Shown piece after piece: positions 1 through 8,652 of a stretch of 64,000 nt of DNA. This stretch comes from Propionispira arboris. Lineage in GTDB: Bacteria > Bacillota > Negativicutes > Selenomonadales > Selenomonadaceae. The stretch covers positions 186,001 through 250,000 of the forward strand of contig NZ_FNZK01000003.1 of the NCBI RefSeq assembly GCF_900109225.1. The letters run 5' to 3'. How positions within the stretch are numbered: position 1 is the stretch's first letter; each line of letters starts with the position of its first letter. Below the pieces are notes generated by a model. The model was not told the DNA's origin. It ran no database searches and was given only the letters and a program-made list of their open reading frames with translations. A program made the position numbers and the translations under genes.

Positions 1-73
1 CTATATTTAATTAGTATTATTACCACCTGCCCATCGTCCGTAGGTCATATAGAATACATTACTGTATTCTTCA

Positions 74-245
74 TAACGGTGTTGCTGAACAGGCAGGTCT
101 CCTGGCTAAAATCATTATGCTTCAAATCCTTCCCAAGGAAAATTCCTCAGTGGTATTTATCAAAGCACTCCTTAATACAGTGGCGGGACCGCACCAGTAT
201 CACACTGGATTTCCCTATTAAGTAAAAATACACCTGTTCCATTAT
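74..245 (-). promoter_or_regulatory. Cobalamin (B12) riboswitch
   Basis: Read on the minus strand, this segment carries the conserved cobalamin-aptamer blocks in order: a GGGAAATCC-like block with an adjoining small hairpin (about 203-216), the GGTGCGGTCCCGCCACTG core (about 178-196), and AGCCAGGAGACCTGCCTG (about 89-106), ending in CAGCAACACCG. These are the signature elements of the family. The element points left, so the gene it controls lies beyond base 1. The 1-313 stretch holds no gene of its own. Between the aptamer and the edge there is a perfect 8-bp hairpin (51-70) without a T-run, and a CC-rich segment at 25-32 that could pair with the aptamer core. Confidence 0.93.
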
Positions 246-313
246 TATTCAATATTTTTAAATTACGAACCCAATACTTATTTATTCCCTGTAAAGGACA
301 TAAATCCTGCTTT

Positions 314-1891
314 TTATTCAGGGTTTATCGTTGTTTCTTCTTTACTTTTCAAAATGATTTGATTGTTTATTGTTTTTAACAGAATAAATTGAGTTTTTAT
401 GGATTCTGGGATTTTTTTATAATCAATATCACGCAGCACAAAATATGCCTGAGGATCTTTTTGCAAAATCATATTGAAATCTGGAATAGATGTCGGTGAA
501 AAATATAATTCATTTCCATATACATTGCCATAAAAAGCAAAACCAGGTCTCAAAAATTTTGATATATATACGGGACTGTAAGAGTCATAAACCGGCATAA
601 ATTCTTTCACGGTTTCTGCGGATGAAAATTTCGGTGCAACCGCCGGAAAAACATAACCAAAAATGACAGCTGAAATACCAATCATACCTAAAATATGAAT
701 GCAAAAAGCATTTTTAATTTGATGATTCCATAAGAAATATGCCGTAAAGATCCCCATAAAACCAAGCACAAAACTAAGTAGAAACACTCCCATCGACAAT
801 TCTGGTAAGGTTTCCAAACCTTGGAATGCACCATATATGGCACCGGCTGTTAAGATAAAAATAATACTACCCCAAATATATTGGCGTTTTGCATAATAAT
901 ATCCATCCCAAATCTGATCAATATGCCAGGCAACTAATATAGCAATGGCAGGATACATTGGTAAAATATAAGAAACTAATTTGGTCTGTGCAATCGAAAA
1001 AAACAGAAATACAAAACCAGCCCATATATTTAAGAATATAATTTCTTGAGACTGTTTTGTAGCATCTACAATCGAATGATATACCGATTGTACAAGCAAC
1101 GCACTCCAAGGGAAAAATCCAACAAGTAGTACAGGAATATAATACCACCACCAAGTTTGGGTTGGATGTTCCGGCGAGGCAAAGCGCGTAAGATTATGGA
1201 AGCCGAAAAATGTGTCGATAAAATCAGTTCCATGCAAGTGGTACATTATACCATACCATGGTACACAAACAAGAAAAATTAGTAACAAACCAGAAAACAC
1301 TTTCATGTTACGTAAAGCCGATAAATTACGGGTAATAACCAGATATATCGCGGCAATGACCGCTGGCATAAAACCAATAGGACCTTTTGTTAAAATAGCG
1401 AGTCCCATGAAAAGGTAAAAGATATAATATCGCCTTGTCATAAAACTAAGCAGCGATACAGTCATACAAAGTGTCAATGTAATATCCGTTACAGCCGCTT
1501 TACTCAAATAAAAATATTCGATACTTGTAGCTAAAATAAGCGCACTCAGCATAGCGGTACGATTATTGAATAATTTTCGAACAAAAAGATAAACGGAACT
1601 TAAACATACAATTGACAGCAAGGCGGACGGTAAGCGTGCGGCAAATTCACCACTGCCAAATATATGTGAAGCCGCAGCTACCAGCCAATAATACATTGGT
1701 GGTTTATCATACCAAAATTCACCATAAATACGAGGTGAAATAAAGTCATGATTCAAAAACATTTCTTTCGCAGTTTCTGCATAAACAGGTTCATCTGGAT
1801 CTAATAAAGGAATGCCCCCCAGATTAAAAAAAACAATGATACTGGAAATTACAAGCAAAATAAAAAAGTCACAATATCCATTTTTAGTCAT
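314..1891 (-). CDS. ArnT/PMT-like GT39 membrane glycosyltransferase
   Basis: Integral-membrane GT-C glycosyltransferase, predicted to move a sugar from a polyprenyl-phosphate donor to an acceptor on the outer side of the inner membrane. The 525 residues contain about a dozen hydrophobic segments. The acidic DPDE motif at residues 31-34 lies in the first periplasmic loop, followed by a KPPxYYW block at about 63-69 and RLPSAL at about 87; these are hallmarks of the ArnT/PMT group, and the length is normal. The ATG has AGGAGG five bases upstream. It is the last gene of a run with the flippase-like gene (44-bp gap) and the YdjC deacetylase, which suggests a joint role in decorating an envelope lipid or glycan. 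Sugar and acceptor cannot be read from the sequence. Confidence 0.85.
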   Translation of the reverse strand: MTKNGYCDFFILLVISSIIVFFNLGGIPLLDPDEPVYAETAKEMFLNHDFISPRIYGEFWYDKPPMYYWLVAAASHIFGSGEFAARLPSALLSIVCLSSVYLFVRKLFNNRTAMLSALILATSIEYFYLSKAAVTDITLTLCMTVSLLSFMTRRYYIFYLFMGLAILTKGPIGFMPAVIAAIYLVITRNLSALRNMKVFSGLLLIFLVCVPWYGIMYHLHGTDFIDTFFGFHNLTRFASPEHPTQTWWWYYIPVLLVGFFPWSALLVQSVYHSIVDATKQSQEIIFLNIWAGFVFLFFSIAQTKLVSYILPMYPAIAILVAWHIDQIWDGYYYAKRQYIWGSIIFILTAGAIYGAFQGLETLPELSMGVFLLSFVLGFMGIFTAYFLWNHQIKNAFCIHILGMIGISAVIFGYVFPAVAPKFSSAETVKEFMPVYDSYSPVYISKFLRPGFAFYGNVYGNELYFSPTSIPDFNMILQKDPQAYFVLRDIDYKKIPESIKTQFILLKTINNQIILKSKEETTINPE

Positions 1892-1935
1892 TTTTTCCTC
1901 CTAAAACACGTAAAATGTTTAAATACTTCGCTTTC

Positions 1936-2937
1936 CTATCGTGTAAGTTTACTACTTAGAAAATCACGACCGAAAACTTTAATCATATAATAGAATCCGA
2001 TAACAAAAGGAATATATTCTGCTATGATCCTCCAGGAAACAGCAACAATACCAACCGTTCCAGACGGTACAAGATCGCCAAAGAGCAATATAAAACCACC
2101 TTCTGCAATACCAGATCCTCCAGGGGTAGGAGAAAAATACAACAGCAGATTAAGAAAAATCATGCGGCCCATTATAATGTACCAATTAGCTTCTACGCCA
2201 AGTCCCATAAGCAAAAAAGGAACTACGCTATAAATTGCCAGAAGACTAAGTCCAGATTCTAAAAAAATCCGACACATACTCAGTGGTGCCGATAACAGCA
2301 ATAAAACAGCTGCCTTTATATCATGATAAAAAGCAAATAGTTTTTTCCGACGACAACGGTTGATCCTTTTTGCTGTTTTTAAAACAATAAAATCCAAGAA
2401 ATTTGTTTTGATTGCCCAAACGATAAAAACAATACCGCTTATAATGCAAATTGACAAGACGATCAATCCACTATCTGATATCCATGGCAAAATATTTGGA
2501 TCATACCAGAAGATCACAGGCATACTAAGAAACAAAAATAAAATGGAAACCAATAATCTTACAACCACTAAAATTGTGGCTTTGCCACTAGGAACTCCCG
2601 CGTGCCGCAAAAATATGAACTGTGCGATAGAGCCACCGCTGCCGGCCGGAGTTAAAAGTGCCAAAAAATAGTTTCCAAATACAACCTGTACTGCCTGCGA
2701 CAAGGTAATATTCTCATTGGAAATCTTCACTAAATGCATTAAACGGGTACCATCTAATAGTAGTCCCACACCAACAGCAAAAATACCTAGCATAATGGAC
2801 CAAGGTTGAAAGGCATCCAAGTTACGCAAAGTGTGAATATCAACTGTAAAATAAATAACGCTGCCAGATATGAGCAATACGGTAACAAGCATGATAAGTA
2901 GTTTTTTGTAAAATTTATGTTGACGAACATTACTCAT
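1936..2937 (-). CDS. UPF0104/LPG_synthase_TM flippase-like membrane protein
   Basis: Polytopic membrane protein of 333 residues with about eight hydrophobic segments, resembling the lysylphosphatidylglycerol-synthetase TM region family (UPF0104, the N-terminal part of MprF, AglD-like). Visible family features are LTPAGSGGS near residue 96, followed by a Q-F-I-F-x-R stretch, and a second SPTPGGSGIAEGG block near 272. The cytoplasmic aminoacyl-transferase domain of MprF is absent, so it should not itself lysinylate lipids; related proteins are thought to flip or translocate lipid-linked molecules. Its ATG overlaps the stop of the upstream YdjC gene by 8 bp, so translation is probably coupled. 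I infer that it presents a lipid-linked sugar to the GT39 enzyme downstream. Confidence 0.8.
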   Translation of the reverse strand: MSNVRQHKFYKKLLIMLVTVLLISGSVIYFTVDIHTLRNLDAFQPWSIMLGIFAVGVGLLLDGTRLMHLVKISNENITLSQAVQVVFGNYFLALLTPAGSGGSIAQFIFLRHAGVPSGKATILVVVRLLVSILFLFLSMPVIFWYDPNILPWISDSGLIVLSICIISGIVFIVWAIKTNFLDFIVLKTAKRINRCRRKKLFAFYHDIKAAVLLLLSAPLSMCRIFLESGLSLLAIYSVVPFLLMGLGVEANWYIIMGRMIFLNLLLYFSPTPGGSGIAEGGFILLFGDLVPSGTVGIVAVSWRIIAEYIPFVIGFYYMIKVFGRDFLSSKLTR

Positions 2938-3784
2938 GTAATAACTCCTTAAATGAAATCAAATTTACATGATTGTCTTTAATAGATTGTAAGACTACTG
3001 GCGATACAAGTGCTTGATATTCATCAGTCCAATGATACTGCCACCCATATTGCAGATCTAAAAGCTTAGAATTAAGACCTGGATGCATCATGATTTCGGA
3101 TGTTCCTTCGGGCAGTGCTTTTAGGATACGCAGCACATATGCTTCAGACATATGCCCGCCTGCCAGCATGCCAAAAAAATGATCCGGACCATTCAGATCA
3201 TTTTTACGTATTTTTTGCCGTGCCAAAGAAGCTAAAAAAGTTAATCCGCATTTACCAAGGATTCTTTTATAATCCGTTTGGTAACCACCAGAAAAAAAGT
3301 AAGCTTCTTCAGGAATACGCATTTTTTTTATATGATATTGTTTGGCAAGCGCTAGACAAATATTCGTTATTTTAGGTAAAACATGTAAATGCTGATGACT
3401 ATCTAAATGGGTAATGACAATTCCAGTCGAACGGATATGCTCAATTTGAGCTGTGAATTCTGCAGCTACTTCATCTAAATCAATAGCTCCCATGACATAT
3501 TTTTTTATGAAAACCGTATAATCTTTAAAGAAAAAACCATCTTTATCCACAAGTGATTTAACCTTCGCTGGATTAAGCAGGGGTTTTTCTGCAACTAAAG
3601 TCAAATGCACCCCGATACCAAGCGATGGATTTTTCAGACTTAAATCGACGGCTTCCGTAAATGCATTTCCTGTTGGCATCAAAGAAGTACTCGTTAAGCA
3701 TCCTTTCTGATGCGCTTGGACAATGGCTTGATTGATATTCGTATGCAAGCCAAAATCATCTGCATTGATAATTAAATTTCTCAT
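2930..3784 (-). CDS. YdjC/ChbG/HpnK-family carbohydrate deacetylase
   Basis: Metal-dependent deacetylase of the YdjC family (ChbG acts on chitooligosaccharides; HpnK is the hopanoid-linked branch), 284 residues, the usual length. Metal and catalytic signatures are visible: NADDFG at 7-12, the GVHLTL block with H60, and THLDSHQHLH at 125-134. No signal peptide, so it should act in the cytosol on a soluble or lipid-linked amino sugar. Followed directly by the flippase-like gene (8-bp overlap) and GT39 transferase, which is why a role in preparing a lipid-linked sugar for export is attractive. It lies 14 bp after folE2 with no terminator in between, so it may share a transcript with unrelated genes. 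Substrate unknown. Confidence 0.87.
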   Translation of the reverse strand: MRNLIINADDFGLHTNINQAIVQAHQKGCLTSTSLMPTGNAFTEAVDLSLKNPSLGIGVHLTLVAEKPLLNPAKVKSLVDKDGFFFKDYTVFIKKYVMGAIDLDEVAAEFTAQIEHIRSTGIVITHLDSHQHLHVLPKITNICLALAKQYHIKKMRIPEEAYFFSGGYQTDYKRILGKCGLTFLASLARQKIRKNDLNGPDHFFGMLAGGHMSEAYVLRILKALPEGTSEIMMHPGLNSKLLDLQYGWQYHWTDEYQALVSPVVLQSIKDNHVNLISFKELLHE

Positions 3785-3798
3785 AAAATTTCCCAGCC

Positions 3799-4590
3799 TT
3801 ATTGTTCAACAAATTCGACATGACTTGCATAGGCACTGTGATTATGGATCGACTCATAATTTTCACATTCAATCGAAAACCAGGATACACCTTTAATCTG
3901 CCTTAATGCAATGACTAAGTCTCGCAAAATATCTTCGACAAATTTTGGATTTTCATAGGCAGTTTCTGTCACGTATTTTTCATCTTCTCTTTTAAGTAAT
4001 GGATAAATTGGGCAAGAAGCCTGCTGTTCCATAATCGCTGCTAAATCTTCAATGGATATTGACTGCTGATCGTTGCCAAATTTTACTTTCACACGCATTA
4101 ACCCCCGTTGGTTATGCGCTCCATACTTTGAAATTTCTTTACTGCAGGGACATAATGACGTAAAGGGAACATTTACAGCCATCGTAAACTCAATATGATC
4201 ACCTTGAATTTTATTAGCAATAAACGAACAATCTAAATCCAAAACGGATTGACGTTTGCTGACAGGAGCTATTTTATCAATAAAATATTTGAAGTTAATT
4301 TTCAAATAAGCTGACTGTGCATCTAATTTTGCTAATGCTTCATCTAGTATTTGATTCATCTCTTGACTGCCAATCGGTTTCTTGCTCCATTCACTGAGAA
4401 TTTCTAAGAAACGACTCATATGAGTGCCTTTATATTCCATCGGTAAGTCAACCGTAAATTTTATTTTAGCCAATACCGATTGAAATGACGAATCTTTTGT
4501 TTTTATAAAAAAAGGCAAATGAACATCATTGATACCAACTTTTTGAATTGCTATGCCTCGTTCATCGAAACGGCTTTGTACATCCTTCAA
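3799..4590 (-). CDS. folE2: GTP cyclohydrolase FolE2 (type IB)
   Basis: Converts GTP to 7,8-dihydroneopterin triphosphate, the first step towards queuosine (and folate). About 263 residues, matching the type IB family, which replaces the unrelated FolE. Recognisable are the N-terminal KDVQ..D.RG..I.KVGI block, KGTHMSRF near residue 55, the LCPCSKEIS metal/active-site block near 145 and the H-N-Q-R-G segment after it. I chose the TTG at 4590 because it gives the family's conserved MKDVQ start, ten bases after AGGAG; a GTG three codons upstream is only one base from that site. Fifteen bases after queC, so FolE2 probably serves the queuosine pathway here. Confidence 0.94.
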   Translation of the reverse strand: MKDVQSRFDERGIAIQKVGINDVHLPFFIKTKDSSFQSVLAKIKFTVDLPMEYKGTHMSRFLEILSEWSKKPIGSQEMNQILDEALAKLDAQSAYLKINFKYFIDKIAPVSKRQSVLDLDCSFIANKIQGDHIEFTMAVNVPFTSLCPCSKEISKYGAHNQRGLMRVKVKFGNDQQSISIEDLAAIMEQQASCPIYPLLKREDEKYVTETAYENPKFVEDILRDLVIALRQIKGVSWFSIECENYESIHNHSAYASHVEFVEQ

Positions 4591-4605
4591 AATCTTCACT
4601 CCTAA

Positions 4606-5274
4606 TTAGAGATAGGTCACAGGATCTTTGATTCCAGCCTCTTCAAAGCCTCTCAAACGGAGCTTACAGCTATCACAAATCCCACACGCATTTTCCCCCT
4701 CATTATAACAGCTGCGTGTCAAATGTAAAGGCGCCTGTAGTTTATTACCCAATAAAACAATATCTTTTTTGGATAAATCCAGTAAAGGTGTCTCTATTTT
4801 TATTTTTTTATGATCGGCGGCAGTAGCTTTTGTAGCATAATCCGATAAATCCTGAAATTTTTGAATGAATTCGGGGCGGCAATCTGGATAACCGGAATAA
4901 TCGACTGCATTAACACCAATATAAATATAAGGTGCATCAAGTACCTCAGCATAGCCCAGCGCATAACTTAGAAAAATCAAATTTCTAGCCGGTACATAGG
5001 TTACAGGAATGTCCGTGCGAGTCACATCTCCATTCGGAATATCAATTGTTTTATCGGTTAATGCACTGCCACCAATTTGATTCATGTTCGTATCGATAAT
5101 CAAATGTTTTTTGACAGCAAAAAAATCGGCAACTTTTTTTGCACTTTCCAATTCAATACGATGTCTCTGATGATAATCAAAACTAATTGGATATACATCC
5201 AATCCTTTATTTTTTGCAACAGCCATACAGACCGTTGAATCTAACCCGCCTGAAAGTAAAACAACAGCTTTCAT
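4606..5274 (-). CDS. queC: 7-cyano-7-deazaguanine (preQ0) synthase QueC
   Basis: ATP-dependent conversion of 7-carboxy-7-deazaguanine to preQ0, the last step before reduction to preQ1 in queuosine synthesis. 222 residues, normal length. The PP-loop SGGLDS is at residues 8-13, the YVPARN signature is near 92, and the C-terminal zinc site reads C-Y-N-E-G-E-N-A-C-G-I-C-D-S-C. The ATG is preceded by a GGGGGA run about ten bases upstream. It sits upstream of folE2 (15-bp gap) and 35 bp behind rpe. queE and queD, the missing middle steps, are far away at 51.8-52.9 kb; queF and tgt are not in the window. Confidence 0.97.
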   Translation of the reverse strand: MKAVVLLSGGLDSTVCMAVAKNKGLDVYPISFDYHQRHRIELESAKKVADFFAVKKHLIIDTNMNQIGGSALTDKTIDIPNGDVTRTDIPVTYVPARNLIFLSYALGYAEVLDAPYIYIGVNAVDYSGYPDCRPEFIQKFQDLSDYATKATAADHKKIKIETPLLDLSKKDIVLLGNKLQAPLHLTRSCYNEGENACGICDSCKLRLRGFEEAGIKDPVTYL

Positions 5275-5309
5275 TGATCTTATTCCCCCTAGTGATTATC
5301 CTATCATGT

Positions 5310-5957
5310 TTATTTTTGTTTTAAGTCTGAAATCATTTGTTTCATATCGTCAGCATTGTAAATTGCTGAACCAGCAACTAAAATATTAGCACCAGCTTCA
5401 ATAACTTGTTTTGCCGTGATCAGATTGATACCACCATCTACTTCGATATCAATATTAAATTCATTCGTATCGATAATGTCACGCAGGCGTTCAATTTTAT
5501 CTAAAACGGACGGAATGAATTTCTGTCCACCAAAGCCTGGATTTACCGTCATCAATAAAACCATATCTAAATCCGGTAAAACTTCTTCAATAAAAGCGAG
5601 TGATGTGCCAGGATTCAAAGCAATAGCAGCTTTTATATTGTGTTCTTTAATTCTTTGAACAATTCGATGCATATGTTTTGCTGCTTCCACGTGAAATGTA
5701 ATGATATCAGCCCCTGCCTTAGCAAATGCATCAATTTGGTTTTCTGGATTTTCGACCATAAGATGTACATCAAATGGTGCTTTTGTGGTTTTACGCAAAG
5801 CTGCGACCACTGGCGAACCTAATGTAATATTAGGTACAAATTGACCATCCATAACATCTATATGAACAAGATCGGCTCCTGCAGTAACTACGGTATTGAT
5901 TTCCTCCCCCAATTTGGAAAAATCGGCGGAAAGAATCGAAGGTGCAATTTTTATCAT
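5310..5957 (-). CDS. rpe: Ribulose-phosphate 3-epimerase
   Basis: Interconverts D-ribulose 5-phosphate and D-xylulose 5-phosphate in the pentose phosphate pathway, cytosolic TIM barrel. 215 residues, typical. Visible family blocks: APSILSADF near the N-terminus, [12 protein letters not shown] (metal His/Asp) at about 33-44, HLMVENP near 66, [12 protein letters not shown] near 136-147 and EVDGGIN near 172. It follows rsgA with only two bases between stop and ATG; rsgA-rpe behind a PASTA kinase is the classic Firmicutes order. AAAGGG lies eight bases upstream of the ATG. Confidence 0.97.
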   Translation of the reverse strand: MIKIAPSILSADFSKLGEEINTVVTAGADLVHIDVMDGQFVPNITLGSPVVAALRKTTKAPFDVHLMVENPENQIDAFAKAGADIITFHVEAAKHMHRIVQRIKEHNIKAAIALNPGTSLAFIEEVLPDLDMVLLMTVNPGFGGQKFIPSVLDKIERLRDIIDTNEFNIDIEVDGGINLITAKQVIEAGANILVAGSAIYNADDMKQMISDLKQK

Positions 5958-5959
5958 AT

Positions 5960-6838
5960 TTAAAACCCTTTCTTTTTGCTTTGTATTTCATGCAATATAT
6001 TGAGATAAGCATCATAACGTACTTGAGATATTTTTTTGTCAAGGACAGCCTGTTTAACCGAACATGCTGGTTCAACATCGTGGATACAGGTATTATATTT
6101 GCAAGTATCCATGTAGGGCCGAAATTCAACAAAATAATCTTCTAAATCTGTTTTTTGAATGTAATCAAATTCCGTTGAACTAAATCCTGGTGTATCAACC
6201 ACAAAACCGCCTTGTGCAAGCGGCAATAATTCAGCAACGCGTGTGGTGTGCTTACCGCGTTTTATTTTCGTACTAATTACACCCGTTGCTAAATTTAATC
6301 CCGGTTCAATTGCATTTAAGAGAGTAGATTTACCGACCCCGGATGGACCGGCAAATACAGAAATCTTATCCTTAAGATGATTTTTTAACTCCAGCATGCC
6401 AATATTTTCCTTGGCGGATACTTTTATGATTTTATAGCCTATTTCATAATAAGGCTGCAAGGTTTTTTCTAATAACACCAAATCAGCTAATTCAATTTTA
6501 TTAATGCAAATCAGGATATTTTTTAACTTTGAGTATTCAGCTAACACTAAAAAACGATCTAAAAGTAACGGATGTAAATTGGGACTTGCTGCAGCAAAGG
6601 TTAAAATAACTTGATCGACATTTGCGACCAATGGCCGCTTTAACACAGATTGCCTTGGCAGAATTTTTTCGATAATACCCGTTTCATCATCTAAAAGATC
6701 GTATTCAACACGATCTCCAACGGCTAAAGAATAACGTTCTTGTTTAAAACGCCCTCTCAACTTACAAACGGTTACACCTTGTTCCTGTTTTATATAGTAA
6801 AAACTGTTAAATGCTTTGAGTACAACTCCAGTCAGCAT
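5960..6838 (-). CDS. rsgA: Ribosome small-subunit GTPase RsgA
   Basis: Circularly permuted GTPase that checks late 30S ribosome assembly. 292 residues. Domain order fits RsgA: N-terminal OB fold (1-70), then G4 NKIE at 113-116, G1 P-loop GPSGVGKS at 164-171, G3 DTPG at 215-218, and a C-terminal zinc knuckle using C246, C251, H253 and C259. It lies 38 bp downstream of pknB and 2 bp upstream of rpe. In other Firmicutes RsgA is a substrate of the adjacent PASTA kinase, and the gene order here fits the same link; that is inference. Confidence 0.97.
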   Translation of the reverse strand: MLTGVVLKAFNSFYYIKQEQGVTVCKLRGRFKQERYSLAVGDRVEYDLLDDETGIIEKILPRQSVLKRPLVANVDQVILTFAAASPNLHPLLLDRFLVLAEYSKLKNILICINKIELADLVLLEKTLQPYYEIGYKIIKVSAKENIGMLELKNHLKDKISVFAGPSGVGKSTLLNAIEPGLNLATGVISTKIKRGKHTTRVAELLPLAQGGFVVDTPGFSSTEFDYIQKTDLEDYFVEFRPYMDTCKYNTCIHDVEPACSVKQAVLDKKISQVRYDAYLNILHEIQSKKKGF

Positions 6839-6876
6839 TCATAAATTCCTCCTGATCTATAATCCATTCTACTGGT

Positions 6877-8652
6877 CTATTTTGTATCTTTAGGGGCATC
6901 AGCTGGTTTGCTATTTTTAGCGGTATCTTTATTCGTATCTTTACTGGCATCTTTGCCAGAATTTTTATTCGTGTTTTTATCGGTTGCTTTTTCAGTTTTT
7001 GCTATCGAAAAATCAACGCTGCTGCCTTCCGCAATATCAGTACCAGCAGCCGGTGTCTGATCTAAAATTGTTCCGGCAGGTTTACTGCTCGTTACCTCGG
7101 TAACGGTACCAGCTTTCAAATTCAGACTTTTTAGTTGTGTTTCAATTGAATTTAAGGTACTTCCCGAAAAATCAGGCAGTGTCACCTTTCGCGATTTCGG
7201 TCCTTTACTGATAACCAGATCTACAGCAGATCCTTTTGTTATTTTTGTTCCAGATCGTGGCGTTTGATTTAAAACCGTTCCGGCAGCCTCATTTGAATAT
7301 TCTTCTTCAACTTTTCCCAGCTTTAATCCCATATTTTTCAGTTTGGTCTCGGCAGCCACTTTCGTTAATCCATGCACATCAGGCATTTCGAGTGCTTCAC
7401 CGCCTTTGCTGATATAAACCGTGACCAGACGCTGTTCTTTAACGGTTGTGCCAGCAGCTGGATATTGCGATACAACTTCCCCGGCTGGAACATCCGCATC
7501 ATACGTTTCGGCAATATTAACCCGCAAATTCTTAGTCTCGAGCATTTGCTTGGCAATCGTCATCTGTTTACCTACAACATCAGGTACAATAACTTCTGCA
7601 TTGCTCCAAAATTTACCATACGAAAGAAATGCTCCGGCAAAAAAGCCAAGAATCAAAATACAGACCAAACCCCATAAAAATTTTTTAGACTTAAGTAGAT
7701 TCGTTTGTGGGATTTTTTCATCAGGTGCTAAATTGCTTTTTCGCGATGGTAGTGAATCGGAAACGCGCGGCAAAATCTGAGTTGCAAAAGGGTCTTGATT
7801 GGAAATGGCATTATTTTGCCTATCGCCATGTAAAAGTCCGGATTCTGCACGTTTGATATCACGAATCATTTCAGTACTATTAGCAAAACGATTATTAGGG
7901 TCTTTTTCCATAGCTTTCAATACGATAGCTTCCACAATAAGCGGTATGGTCGGATTAAGTTTCCGCACAGAAACAGGTTCTTCTTGTAAATGCTTTAAAG
8001 CAATACTGATTGGTGTTTCTCCTGTAAATGGTAACTGTCCCGTCAACATTTCATATAAAACAACGCCAAGTGAATAAATATCTGATTTTGCACTGATGGC
8101 ACCGCCCTTAGCCTGCTCAGGTGAAAAATAATGAACAGAACCAACAATTGTACCACTATAGGTCATCGTGGAAGATGTCACGGCACGAGCAATCCCGAAA
8201 TCAGTTACCTTAATTCGTCCAGTTGGTGTAACAAGAATATTGTGTGGTTTAATATCGCAATGCACTAAATTATTTGCATGGGCATGTTCCAATGCTTCCG
8301 CTATTTCAAGGGCAATTCGCAGTGATTCGCTTACGGATAGTTTACCAGCACTTTGAATCAAATCTTTCAATGTTTGACCAGCAACATACTCCATAATAAT
8401 ATAATGGTTATTATTTTCTTTACCAACATCGTATATATTTACAATATTGGGATGCGAAAGTTTAGCTGCACCTTGCGCTTCTCCACGAAACTTCTCAATG
8501 AATTCTTCATCATTGGAAAATTGTGAGTGTAAGATTTTGACCGCTACATAACGATCCAACAATTGATCATGGGCTCGATATACATCAGCCATTCCACCAC
8601 CGCCAATATGTTCTAAAAGTTCATAGCGATGATCTAATATATGATTAATCAT
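6877..8652 (-). CDS. pknB: PASTA-domain Ser/Thr protein kinase (PknB/PrkC)
   Basis: Membrane Ser/Thr kinase that senses peptidoglycan or lipid II outside and phosphorylates wall-growth and translation targets inside. 591 residues: kinase domain 10-270 with VAVK (K39), DFG at 151-153 and a normal P-loop; one TM segment at about 325-344; three extracellular PASTA repeats at about 353-417, 421-485 and 489-552; then a hydrophilic Lys/Asp/Asn/Thr-rich tail with repeated K-D-x-(N/S)-K units. The catalytic loop reads HCD (131-133), so the usual Arg of HRD is a Cys. Its ATG overlaps the TGA of the upstream PBP gene (ATGA). Partner phosphatase, two FHA proteins, FtsW/RodA and PBP are all upstream in the same run. 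Confidence 0.96.
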   Translation of the reverse strand: MINHILDHRYELLEHIGGGGMADVYRAHDQLLDRYVAVKILHSQFSNDEEFIEKFRGEAQGAAKLSHPNIVNIYDVGKENNNHYIIMEYVAGQTLKDLIQSAGKLSVSESLRIALEIAEALEHAHANNLVHCDIKPHNILVTPTGRIKVTDFGIARAVTSSTMTYSGTIVGSVHYFSPEQAKGGAISAKSDIYSLGVVLYEMLTGQLPFTGETPISIALKHLQEEPVSVRKLNPTIPLIVEAIVLKAMEKDPNNRFANSTEMIRDIKRAESGLLHGDRQNNAISNQDPFATQILPRVSDSLPSRKSNLAPDEKIPQTNLLKSKKFLWGLVCILILGFFAGAFLSYGKFWSNAEVIVPDVVGKQMTIAKQMLETKNLRVNIAETYDADVPAGEVVSQYPAAGTTVKEQRLVTVYISKGGEALEMPDVHGLTKVAAETKLKNMGLKLGKVEEEYSNEAAGTVLNQTPRSGTKITKGSAVDLVISKGPKSRKVTLPDFSGSTLNSIETQLKSLNLKAGTVTEVTSSKPAGTILDQTPAAGTDIAEGSSVDFSIAKTEKATDKNTNKNSGKDASKDTNKDTAKNSKPADAPKDTK

